A DNA stretch of 19,796 bases from Hepatocystis sp. ex Piliocolobus tephrosceles (Eukaryota > Apicomplexa > Aconoidasida > Haemosporida > Plasmodiidae). Numbering within the stretch: the first letter of the stretch is position 1; every line of letters begins with the position of its first letter. The notes under the pieces were generated by a model, which had not been told where the DNA came from, made no database searches, and saw only the letters and a program-made list of their open reading frames with translations. This document shows, one piece after another, positions 10,708-19,727 of this stretch. The stretch is taken from contig CABPSV020000297.1 of assembly GCA_902459845.2 (NCBI GenBank), positions 1 through 19,796 of the forward strand, written 5' to 3'. The position numbers and the translations under genes were made by a program.

Positions 10708-10810
10708 TAATAAAAATTATGATAAAAATATATATGAAAAAAAGGATAAACAGAATAAAAAAAATTTGAATGAATATAATGTCATAGAAAATCAGAGTAA
10801 CGAAGAATAG
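4176..10810 (+). CDS. Large Asn-rich protein with helical C-terminal part, unknown function
   Basis: I do not recognise the family. Nine exons: 4176-7089, 7245-7307, 7491-7895, 8024-8076, 8289-8804, 8947-9135, 9397-9762, 9981-10079 and 10271-10810. These total 5145 nt, or 1714 aa, with every junction in frame. The start is the first ATG after an in-frame TAA at 4155. Exon 1 (residues 1-971) is mostly disordered and Asn-rich, with a hexapeptide array at 211-264 and an Ala/Thr/Gly patch near 739-766. A less repetitive segment near residues 350-400 includes EEEVEISIEEKAVLKEDNP. Residues about 1200-1600 are rich in Leu/Lys/Glu with hydrophobic spacing typical of helices and coiled coils, and include LLEKYNIPNPFDKYCMEQID, YWQKQSECMSLLIKEWSKI and IRSEWENENKQNKKLLQKK. 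A KRAS motif near 1230 would suit a basophilic kinase. The tail is again Asn-rich and ends QSNEE. No signal peptide or membrane segment is visible. A cytoskeletal, kinetochore-like or scaffold role is possible but untested. Confidence 0.8.
4806..4967 (+). repeat. Nine-unit 18-bp minisatellite coding for NNN(I/V)N(P/L)
   Basis: Nine 18-bp units begin at 4806; the last is degenerate. They encode the hexapeptides NNNINP, NNNVNL and NSNINP in frame at residues 211-264. The units use AAC for Asn while the flanking Asn runs mostly use AAT, so the plus strand is C-rich and almost free of G. Six units contain taaaccc, identical to the C-rich strand of the usual Plasmodium telomere heptamer. Confidence 0.92.
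6388..6480 (+). other. Ala/Thr/Gly/Ser-rich patch within the Asn-rich exon
   Basis: Residues about 739-766 read ATSSTIGTAATATTITTGTT followed by GISGGFGVTD. The composition and G+C content differ sharply from the Asn/Lys/Tyr-rich protein on both sides. The patch is in frame and could be a flexible linker or a lineage-specific repeat expansion. Confidence 0.8.
7090..7244 (+). other. Intron 1 of the Asn-rich gene
   Basis: The donor is the consensus GTGAGT and the acceptor is TTTTCAG. The phase is 1: the final G of exon 1 joins AT of exon 2 to make Asp. Without splicing the frame stops at TAG 7095-7097. The other seven introns also follow GT-AG: 7308-7490, 7896-8023, 8077-8288, 8805-8946, 9136-9396, 9763-9980 and 10080-10270. 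They have T-run acceptors or the acceptors GACACAG, GAACAG, CACATAG and CTTACAG. Confidence 0.8.
9174..9189 (+). repeat. (GGAC)4 microsatellite in intron 6 of the Asn-rich gene
   Basis: Four exact GGAC units lie 38 bp downstream of the exon 6 donor, next to a poly(A) tract and just before a (TA)n tract. A 75 % G+C simple repeat is exceptional in an intron of this composition. Confidence 0.9.
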
Positions 10811-11059
10811 AAAAATAAAGTAAAAAAATGTTTTAATTCTTTTTAATACTGCTTAGAGCTACTTTTTAATATTTTGGATCATTTATTTATTTTTTTTTTT
10901 CCATACTTACAGCATTCACCTATCTTCCCCCACATTACTTATATACTTATATGGTGTTTGTTATTACTATATATATATATATATATATATAGTTAGTCGC
11001 TGTATGTGTTAAAACAAAGAATTATTTTAACCAAGGTGCTTATATATACATATATACAC

Positions 11060-11097
<38 letters not shown>

Positions 11098-11230
11098 GAT
11101 AATAAACAAAAGGGGGAGAGTAAAAACTTCAAATAATAGTTTTTTTTTTTATACATATAGAATTAGTAACTATGACAACATTAAAGTAAAAAATAAAATG
11201 CAACAAAAAAAAAAAACGAATCAAATCATA

Positions 11231-11278
11231 GAAAATGGTTTAGAAAATGTTATGGAAAATGTTATGGAAAAGGTTATA
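11231..11278 (+). repeat. Four 12-bp repeats, gaaaatgttatg-type
   Basis: The units are gaaaatggttta, gaaaatgttatg, gaaaatgttatg and gaaaaggttata. Because the unit is a multiple of three, one frame reads ENGLENVMENVMEKVI, but no convincing gene surrounds it. Confidence 0.85.
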
Positions 11279-12106
11279 GTACAAGGATTATCCATCCATT
11301 TAGCTATTTATCTATGTATCTGTTTTTTTTTTTTTTAAATTTGTTTAAGTAAAAAAAAAAGAAAATACTATGTTTTGTATACACCGTTTTGTATATACAG
11401 TTATGTATATATATATATATATATATATATAAATACATCTCTTAAAACACATGTATTATAAAGTTTTTTGTACTTTTTACACTTTGAATCGATTATAAAA
11501 CTGTTCGTCTTTTTTCTTTACTTTTTTAATTTTATAATTTTAGTATCAAATTTTTAAACACTTCATAAAGTTGATATACAAACATGTATATGTTTTTGTA
11601 TGCATGTATACACACCAACTTTTGTTTCGTAATAGTAACTTATATAAATACATATATATACAATACAATAATAAATATTTAGAACAAATACATATCCTAA
11701 ACAATTTAAATTTTCGTATACACTTGATTAATAAAAAAAAAAAAAAAAAAGTTACTTAGACTTATATAAAAAAAAAAAAAATGGCTATTTTGAGCAAAGA
11801 AACAAAAATGAATACAAGAGAATGTATACATTGCAAATAAACAATTTTACTTTATTTCATTTTTTTTTGAAATTGCGTTTAAAAATATATTTTTTTTTTT
11901 TTTTTTTTTTGTACCTAATTATTTTCGTTCATTTATTATATTTTTGTTTATGTTACTTTTTATTATACATGTTTCTTTTTGTTTAGGGTTAAATGCTAAA
12001 AAAAACAATAATAGTTTGTAACTTTCTAATTACTGTTTTAGCATTTCAATTATATATACGTAAATATATAATATGTATATATTACAGCTTGACATTTAAA
12101 AACAAA

Positions 12107-12137
<31 letters not shown>

Positions 12138-12410
12138 CATAACGAAGCCTGTATAAAATGATTTTAAAATTACTTTTTTAAAGTTTCCATAAAAGATGAT
12201 TAAGTTCGTACTTGAGTGTAATTTAAAATTATATTATAATATTTATTAATGGTATATATCTCGACACTTAAAAAAAACACTTTATTACAACGTAAACACA
12301 TGCATAAATATATGTATATATATTTACGTTATAATTAAAAAAAAAAAAAAAAAAAACTTAAAAGTAAAAGAATGTAAAAAAATAACAAAACCGTTAAAAA
12401 GGGAGATAAC

Positions 12411-12514
12411 AAAAGGATTAAAAAAGGATTAAAAAAGGATTAAAAAAGGATTAAAAAAAGAGTTAAAAAAAGAGTTAAAAAAAAGAGTTAAAAAAAAGAG
12501 TTAAAAAAAGAGTT
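12411..12514. repeat. Phased A-tract array upstream of MCTS1
   Basis: Nine A-tracts are punctuated by ggatt (four times) and then gagtt (five times). Spacing is 11, 11, 11, 12, 12, 13, 13 and 12 bp. The array ends 85 bp before the MCTS1 ATG. Like the array before Tic22, the period is near the DNA helical repeat, so bending or nucleosome positioning is plausible. Confidence 0.85.
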
Positions 12515-12599
12515 AAGAAGGAAGTAATATAATATAATATAACATAACAAAACAACGCTGAACAAAGCAACACATAGAACGCAGTTTTGCAATTATAAA

Positions 12600-14172
12600 A
12601 TGAAAGGATTTTCGGAAAGTAACATATCTTCTCAAAATTTGATGAAATCCTCTGTACAAAGGAATATAAAAACACAAGTATATGTAGTACATTTTAATAA
12701 TTTTATTATTGTCAATATGTAAATATATTTTTTTAAGTCCCATGTAATGGCATTACAAGAACTTTTAAAAGTTTTTATAATTGTAATATTTCTTTGTTTT
12801 TTGAGATTTTAATTATAATTTTTTACCATTTAGTTATTTACTTATTAAATGTATAATCATTTAGTTATTTATCTATTTATCCATTACTTATGTAGTCATT
12901 ACTTATGTGGTCATTACCTATGTAGCCATTACTTATGTAGCCATTACTTATGTAGCGATTTTTTTTTTTTTTTTTTTTTTTAAGATATTAACAAGGTACC
13001 CTAATTTAGAAAATTTCATAGAAGACATCTTTCCAAAAAAAGGTACTTTGTCTTTGGGTAAATGGTATGTATGTATATATACATAAAAAGTATAAAATTT
13101 GTGAAATTGTAGAAGTGAGAAAAATGAACATATGTAAATGTATTTTTTTTTTTATTGACAATAACGTACCATACAATAGAATGTTACAGTAAGTACATAT
13201 AAATATACATATATATTTATATATATGGTAATGTCGTTTTTATCAGCACAAATCACGTTAATGTAATAATTGGTAATAATGAAATATTATTCTTTCAAAT
13301 AAGGACAGGACCCTGGATACCTAACTTAAAATTACTTCACAAATGTTATAAAAGAAATAGAATAAAATAAAAGCAAGAATAGAAAAAATAAAAAATGATT
13401 TTTAATTAATTTCATAATTTTTTATTTAAATAGTTAAAAAAAAAATTTAATGGATATAGATTAAGTAATATATTTATTTATATGTATTTGCCCAATATAA
13501 AAGGATATATATAAATACATATTTGAATGATTTTTTTTTTTTTTTTTCTATAAGATTCATTTATGATGCCACAAATGCAAGTTGATAAAGGAGCCATAAA
13601 ACATGTATTGAGAGGATCAAATATAATGTGTCCTGGTGTGACATCCCCTGGTGGAAAATTAGATGAAGTCGATGCTAACACAGTTGTTGTAATAAATATT
13701 ACATATATATGTATATTGTTCGTGCACACATACATTTGTACATGCTCAAAAATGTATGAGTATATACATATATATGTAGGTTCATGCACTTACATGTGTA
13801 CATATCACATCCTTTATTTTTAATTTGTTTGTATTATTATTTAATTTTTTTTTATTATATTTTTTTTTTTTTTCACGCAGCAAATACGGGCGGAAGGTAA
13901 ACAGTATGCGTGTGCTATTGGTATAACTACGATGTCAACCAAAGAAATGTAAAAAATAAAAAAAATAAAAAAAAAATAAAGAAGTAAAAAAGTAATTTTT
14001 TTTTTTTGTGATTCCAATTTAGCATAAATTTTAAATATTGTATTATGTTTGTAATTTTTCTTTTTTTTTTTTTTTTTTTTTTTTTTGCAGTTTGGAAATA
14101 AATAAAGACATATGTATTGAAAATGTACATTATATAAATGACGGCTTATGGAATTGTAAATTAGGGGATTAA
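12600..14172 (+). CDS. MCTS1: MCTS1/Tma20 homologue, PUA-domain translation factor
   Basis: Six exons: 12600-12677, 12985-13064, 13247-13344, 13555-13688, 13881-13948 and 14091-14172. They total 540 nt, or 179 aa, close to the 181 aa of human MCTS1. Each junction restores family sequence: [41 protein letters not shown] and MSTKEI|LEINKD. Residues 1 to about 90 form the pre-PUA domain ([29 protein letters not shown]). The rest is the PUA domain with the hallmark [38 protein letters not shown] and [15 protein letters not shown]. In other eukaryotes MCTS1 (Tma20) pairs with DENR (Tma22) on the 40S subunit, acting in re-initiation, recycling and removal of deacylated tRNA. That role is inferred from the family. 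The ATG at 12600 starts a segment ([20 protein letters not shown]) that aligns with the human N-terminus, so no upstream exon is needed. Confidence 0.93.
12882..12956 (+). repeat. Five-unit 15-bp minisatellite in MCTS1 intron 1
   Basis: The unit cattacttatgtag(c/t) repeats five times with one or two substitutions per copy, ending just before the poly(T) acceptor tract of exon 2. Further tatt/tatc-type simple sequence lies immediately before it. It is non-coding and likely to vary in copy number. Confidence 0.9.
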
Positions 14173-14201
14173 GTTAATAAAAGAAATAGTATTTTTTTTT
14201 A

Positions 14202-14235
<34 letters not shown>

Positions 14236-14909
14236 TTTGTGATTATATACAAAATTTATGTACATGTTTTTCAACTTAATACGTACATATATATATACGT
14301 GATAATTGTTTGTTTGGTAATATTTTTAGTGCTTTATGCTCAATATAATATTATGCCTTTGTTTTCACACATTTTGCTCATTATTAATATAGCATATTAA
14401 AAAAAAAAATTAATCCATCCGCTAACGATTTAACTATTATATGCAGAACATTTCGAAATGGGATATACTACAATGAAATAAAACTAAAGAGTTACTTTTT
14501 TTATATTATTTATTTATTTTTTTATTTTTTTTTTTTTTTTTTAATTCATATATAAAAAATTTTGATATTTTTTTATATTTTTAACTTCTTTATAACTCTA
14601 TTTGTGACAATATGTTGAATTGCTTACCTTTGCTTTTTAGCATAGTGAAAAAAAAAAAAAATAAAAAAAATAAATATGTATTTAAATGTAATATAATATT
14701 TGTAAAAAATTGGCATTGGTTAATTCGTTTAAAAAGCTACAATTAATAATTTTATTATTGCAATTACTTTATATTATTTACCTCTCTTTCTGTATATATA
14801 TATATATATATATATAAAAACTAATAATTGAATAAAAAATTTTTTTTTTTTGTAAATTAGTACGCGAAAGACGATCACTGTATTTAATAACTTCGTGTGT
14901 TAATCTAAT
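14173..14909. other. Spacer between MCTS1 and tRNA-Arg
   Basis: This is the MCTS1 3' UTR and the 5' flank of the tRNA gene. It contains (TA)n tracts at about 14203-14231 and 14795-14815 and several A/T homopolymers. I see no gene. Confidence 0.7.
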
Positions 14910-14982
14910 GACGGCGTAGCCTAATGGATAAGGCGTCGGTCTTCGGAACCGAAGATTGCGGGTTCGACCCCCGTCGCCGTTA
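14910..14982 (+). tRNA. tRNA-Arg(TCG): tRNA-Arg (anticodon TCG)
   Basis: A 73-nt cloverleaf folds completely. The acceptor stem GACGGCG pairs with CGCCGTT, with a G1-U72 wobble also found in the human tRNA-Arg(TCG). The D stem is GCCT/AGGC and the anticodon stem TCGGT/ACCGA, with loop CTTCGGA placing TCG at 14943-14945. The variable region has 5 nt, the T stem is GCGGG/CCCGT with loop TTCGACC, and the discriminator is A at 14982. It reads CGA codons, and possibly other CGN by wobble or modification. Internal promoters are visible: A box tagcctaatgg at 14917-14927 and B box ggttcgacccc at 14961-14971. There is no intron and no encoded CCA. It lies between two convergent protein genes. Confidence 0.97.
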
Positions 14983-15228
14983 TTCATTTGAAAAATTTTT
15001 TCTTTACAATGTTTATGAATTTTATAATAATATTATTATATATTTATGCAAATTCATGTTTTACCATATACATAAAACGTGTGCGACATACGTATACAAT
15101 ACGTACATATTTATTTATAAACAAAAATTTCCATTTAAACTGCTTAATTTAAGATATATATATAGCCTTTTTTTTTTATTTAAAAAAAAAAACTCATTTA
15201 ACGAAATTTGTACGTTAGTGCATTCATT

Positions 15229-15267
<39 letters not shown>

Positions 15268-16239
15268 GTACAGCCATGTGGCATCTTTAACTTTTGTAAT
15301 ATAATAAAGCATATTTTATAATTATTTTATTAATTATTCATAGTGGAAGTATGAGTTAGTTAAGACATTATATACTATTTATGTGAATTTTGGTAAAAAA
15401 TAAATTTGAAATTTTTATATTTGTACATATATACATATATTCATATGTATACATGAGCCCATATACTGTCAAGTGATCAAACTGACACATGCATGTAACT
15501 TACTATTTTTATTTTTTTATTTTTTTTTTATTTTTTTTTTTTTTCATTTTTTGCTTTTTTGATTTTTTGACTAAATTAAAAGGCTTTTATAAATAAAAAT
15601 TAATCACGTACGCACACAAATTATACATTATACATTTATTTTCTTTTTTTATATAACTATAATTAAGAATATTATTATTTTTTTATATATAATGTTTTGT
15701 ACTGTTTTTTTTTTTTTTTTTTTAAATATGCTTATTTTGAAAGGTTATTAAATTAATGATAAAAGTGTTAACAGAGTGAGCACAAATATATGTATATAAT
15801 ATATATATATATATATATATATTTATGTGCAACAGAAGCAATATGACCTATGATGGCACTTTTTTTTTTAAATATGAAACAATTAAATAAAAACATAACT
15901 ATATATTAGAATTAATTACGCTATAGATTAACTTACAAATTTTCAAAAAGAAAAAAATAATAAAAAAAAATGTTTTATTTTATTTTATTTTTTTTTTTTT
16001 TTTTACCACATATACAAAGATGTGTACATTTCAAATGTATTTTAAAAGCTTAGATCAATGGTTTATTAAGAACATGCAAGAAAACGTTTTAACAATTCTA
16101 TACACAAAAAAAACAAAAATAATAAAAGACATAATATGACATGACATCACATGATGTACAAAACAAATTTGAAAAATTAATGAATAAACAATTGACAAGA
16201 TTAAAAAAAAAAAAAAAAAAAAAAATAGACATGTTTTAT
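14983..16239. other. Convergent intergenic region
   Basis: This spacer lies between the tRNA and the 3' end of the minus-strand gene. It holds (TA)n tracts at about 15231-15262 and 15799-15822 and many poly(T) runs that can serve as 3' signals. A G+C-raised spot at about 15450-15500 contains a small hairpin (15467-15487) followed by acatgcatgt (15487-15496). I see no coding sequence. Confidence 0.65.
14996..15001 (+). terminator. RNA polymerase III terminator of tRNA-Arg
   Basis: A T6 run begins 14 nt after the discriminator base. This is the usual form and distance of a Pol III stop. Confidence 0.8.
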
Positions 16240-16416
16240 TTATTTTTTTTCACTTTTTTTTATTTTTTGCAACTTCTTTAAAAAAGCGTAAACATCTTCA
16301 TCGTACACGTTCAGTTGTATGAATGCATCTATCTGTAAAATGTGTTAAAAGTAAAAAAAAAAAAAAAATAAAATGAAATAATTAATGATATTAAAACAAT
16401 AATAACTGCGTCATGC

Positions 16417-16452
<36 letters not shown>

Positions 16453-19378
16453 TAACACGTTTATAAAATGTAACATTTTTTTTTTTTATTTTTTTTACCA
16501 ATTTTTGTAAGGGTAAATAAGTTAATATTTTAATTTTCGTTATGTATAATTTAAATAGGTGCAGTGCAACGGTGGAATACTTGTTCATTCGTAATTTCCC
16601 AAAAGATATTATGTATTTATAAACACTATTAATATCAGTGAATATGTTTTTTTTTTGTTTTAAATAGAATTCTACGTGATCAAAAAATATAACACATATA
16701 TACAAGTATTGTTTGGATAAAATATATAATTTTTCATTGTATAATGTTTGTTGATGATTGTTATTAGAAGTAATAGTAGTAGTAGTAGTAGTAGTTGTTT
16801 TGTTGTTATTAGTTAGGGAATTAGTTTTTTTTTTTTTTATATAATCCATATTTTGAGATATAATATTATTTTGTTTGTTGTTTTCGTCAGATGCTTGTAT
16901 AAAAGCTTCGGATAAGGCTGAACATACGTTACCTAATTCGGAGTATTTAAATTTATTTAAAAAAATAATAGATATTTTTGTTAAACATATTAACAGTTCA
17001 TATTGCAATAATCGATTCCCTTTAATGAGAGAATAAATTATTGAACATATTAAGGTAGGGTTTACATTTTTACTTAGATGTTTAATTAACTGGTTGTGCA
17101 TTGTATTGGTATATGCACGAAATAAGGAAGTCGTGGTAGTTTCGTCTGTACCAGCATCATGAAAAACTTTACTGTCCATTGCATCTACAACAGTATTATC
17201 GACATCTATGCATGTAACTTTCTTTTGAGCATTTGTTAGTGTATTGTCGTTGTTAGTTGTACTTGAATTAGTGTACATACTTGTTTGATAATTTGAAATA
17301 CTACATAATTCGAATTGCATATGTTTATTATGGTCATTATTAGTAACATCATTAGTACTATAATCTGTCGCATCAAAAGCCAAACCATTTTCTTTTGCAA
17401 GCATATTGTTGTTATGTTTTTTATTATATAAAATTTCATAAAAAAATAACTCATTATTGCAAGTTTTATTTTCCATATTTTTATTTAAGTTTATATTATA
17501 ATGTAAATATTTTTGCTGATTCATTAACATGTTATTTGAATAATTAATGTGATTATATTGATGCATTATTAAATAGAAAAGTAAAGCATAATCAAATGTA
17601 TTTTCACTAGGCATAGAGTTTGATTTATTTTTATTTGGTTTGTATTCAGATATATTTTTATGTAATAATAATTCTGGTGTGGTTTTATTTTCCAAAAAAA
17701 AATCACTTTTTTGTTCGATTTGGTGTATAACATTTGTATATGTTTCATACACATAAGTTTCATTGTCATTATTTTTATTTAGAAAGTTATATGCTGTGGT
17801 AAAAAAATAATATATTTTTTCGGTAAGTGTATCAAAAAAATTTTCTATATGTTGTAAGCCCTTAGTATATGCTTGTAGTAACATAGAAAGCTCTTGTATT
17901 GAATAAAAATGCATGTATGTTAATGAAATATCCCATAAATGATTAAGTAGAGTATTCTGTGACAATCCTATATTTACATATGAATGAATAAGCATAACTA
18001 TTTGTTTTGGTTCAAATAAACTGATGTGTGATATACTATTTTCTGTTATAACATGAAAAAGATATTCATGTAATACACAAGCATTATTATATGCGTTAGC
18101 CAAAACACTTAAATGTCTTGGTTTTAACATATATGATTTTTTTATAATTTCGTTAGGGAGTAATACAAATAATGATAAAAAGTTCGATTCTTCTGCATTT
18201 TTAAATTTACTATATGCATTAATTAAAGAAACTAATTGGTCCAATGTAAAATAAGTAACCCTTTTTTCAATAATATTTTTTAAATATAAAAATAATTCTT
18301 TGTTTAGGTAGTTAACTCTGGCACATGCATTTGTGATGTAATGGATCGATTCGGGTGTCCATTGTTCAGAACAGAGTTTGATATTTGTTATATTCGCGTT
18401 TGGTTTAACGGTTGTATTGTTAGTAATAATTGGAGTAATATTTAAAGAGGTGGCATGTTTTTCAGATTTAGAAACAACGTTAGTAGTTATGTCTTTTTGT
18501 TCTATAATAAAACGACATACCTCTTGAATAAAGTTAGTTATGTATTTCATGTTATAATTATATAAAGAAGAAGCATAGTTACAAATTAAACAAATATTTT
18601 TAAGATTAAAATAATGTAATTTGTGTAAAATATCTGAACAAAGTAATTTAAATTTTTTTTCATGATAAGGTAATAAATTAAATTTTGTAAATGAGTTAAA
18701 AACATATAAAGTACCATATTCTGAAAATGTCATATTTCTTTTAAAATAATAATTTAATAAAATATTAATAAGATATATATCATTATTTTTTATTTTTATT
18801 AAACATTTTAATATAATCCCAATTTCACATGTATTAAATTGGCTACTATATTCTTTTATAGTGCTACTTATAATCTCTAAAATTGGTTCAGTATTATTGT
18901 TAGAAGTGATAGAAATATTTGTATTATTTTTGTTGTAGTTGATGTTATAATCAGTCTTAGTATGGTTATGATTGTAATTAGAAATTTCGTTATTTTGATT
19001 TAAATCCATTATTTTATCTTTTTTTTGATTGTTTTGATTATTCCATTCTATACAATATCTCATTATGTTTCGGAAAGCCTCATTTTTTTTAGAAGCATTA
19101 TAATTAAAAAGAATTTCACTTAAATTATGATCCATATTTTTATATTCTCTTAATTCGATGAGATTTTTTTCTTTCATAGCTTCAGTCATATCAAAATAAA
19201 TTTCATTAATTATATCCAAATGTTTTTTTTTTTCTGATGTCGAACGTGGTTTATGTATTTCTCCAAATTTTTTTTTCGTTGTCACTGTCGTAAAAAAAAA
19301 ACAATTTTTTATTTTATTTGTTTTGCCATTTTGAAGAACAATGTTATTTTTTGGTATGTTCAATAGCACGGACTTCAT
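16240..19378 (-). CDS. Alpha-helical repeat protein, HPR/OPR-like, possibly organellar RNA-binding
   Basis: Exon 1 is 19378-16499 (960 codons) and exon 2 is 16332-16240 (30 aa plus stop). The 166-bp phase-0 intron (donor GTAAAA, acceptor TTTTACAG) gives 990 aa ending YLPLQKL|IDAFIQLNVYDEDV and then KKSEKK. Read through, the ORF would end in a simple tail of intronic type, so I prefer the spliced form. An in-frame TAA lies just upstream of the ATG. Repeated helical pairs of about 36-40 residues have the form L..LlnAyskl......lf..l...i....: FTLDQLVSLINAYSKFKNAE, LKPRHLSVLANAYNNACVLH, FEPKQIVMLIHSYVNIGLSQ and YSIQELSMLLQAYTKGLQHI lie near residues 370-520. Weaker copies lie near 170-280, 770-840 and 900-985. 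Low-complexity inserts include Asn-rich 110-165, 560-750 and poly-Thr near 861-872. This pattern matches organellar RNA-binding repeat families; I see no C-terminal RAP domain. The basic, Ser/Thr/Asn-rich N-terminus could be a mitochondrial leader. Family assignment is tentative, coding status is firm. Confidence 0.8.
16333..16498 (-). other. Intron near the 3' end of the helical-repeat gene
   Basis: On the minus strand the donor GTAAAA follows TTG at 16499-16501, and the acceptor TTTTACAG precedes 16332. The 166-bp intron is phase 0. Splicing continues the helical pattern (LQKLIDAFIQLNVYDEDVYA), whereas read-through gives a Tyr/Ile/His-rich tail drawn from (TA)-type sequence. Confidence 0.7.
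16764..16796 (-). repeat. Trinucleotide microsatellite coding for poly-Thr
   Basis: Tandem agt units on the plus strand are act codons on the coding strand. They give a Thr run near residue 861-872 of the helical-repeat protein, next to Asn-rich sequence. Copy number probably varies between isolates. Confidence 0.85.
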
Positions 19379-19686
19379 TGTGGTTGTAGTAGTTTATTAG
19401 GTTCTGGTAAAAAAAAAAAAAAAAAAAAAAAAAAGCCCCAAACTAGTTATGCTTGACTTGGCTTGGCTTGGATTGGATTGGATTGGATTGGATTTTTTTT
19501 AATAACCAATTGGCTGCTCTTTTGTTTGTTAACTTATTTTTGTTATGTTATATTTTGGTGTTCAATTCATACCTATAGGTATATTCCCCTTTATATTGTG
19601 ACACATGTAGGATGTTTATTTTTAGTCATAACACAGAAAGCGCAATTTGCCTTGAGCATATATAACACTATATGATTGTGCGTATA

Positions 19687-19727
<41 letters not shown>

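Larger units (their letters stand above)
10811..12599. other. Intergenic region between the Asn-rich gene and MCTS1
   Basis: I find no convincing gene. The region contains (TA)n tracts at about 10968-10990, 11061-11091 and 11408-11431, a four-unit 12-bp repeat at 11231-11278, an 11-bp inverted repeat with a 34-nt spacer at 11991-12046, and an 11-13-bp A-tract array at 12411-12514. The right half probably includes the MCTS1 promoter and 5' UTR. Confidence 0.65.

Noticed and set aside
11781..11840. 19-codon ORF MAILSKETKMNTRECIHCK after a poly(A) tract
   Set aside because: It is too short, has no family resemblance, no splice partner I could identify, and lies in ordinary spacer.
13478..13823. 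Unspliced open frames overlapping MCTS1 exon 4 on both strands
   Set aside because: The plus-strand frame contains real exon 4 but runs into intron 4; the minus-strand frame is its shadow.
14778..14987. Minus-strand open frame beginning MNNGDGGRTRNLRFRR
   Set aside because: It is the reverse complement of the tRNA-Arg gene and its flank; the charged N-terminal part comes only from the tRNA.
16391..16498. The read-through C-terminus VKKIKKKNVTFYKRVNIYIHIY of the helical-repeat protein
   Set aside because: It is simple sequence of intronic type; a GTAAAA donor at its start and an in-frame second exon at 16332-16240 give a better ending.
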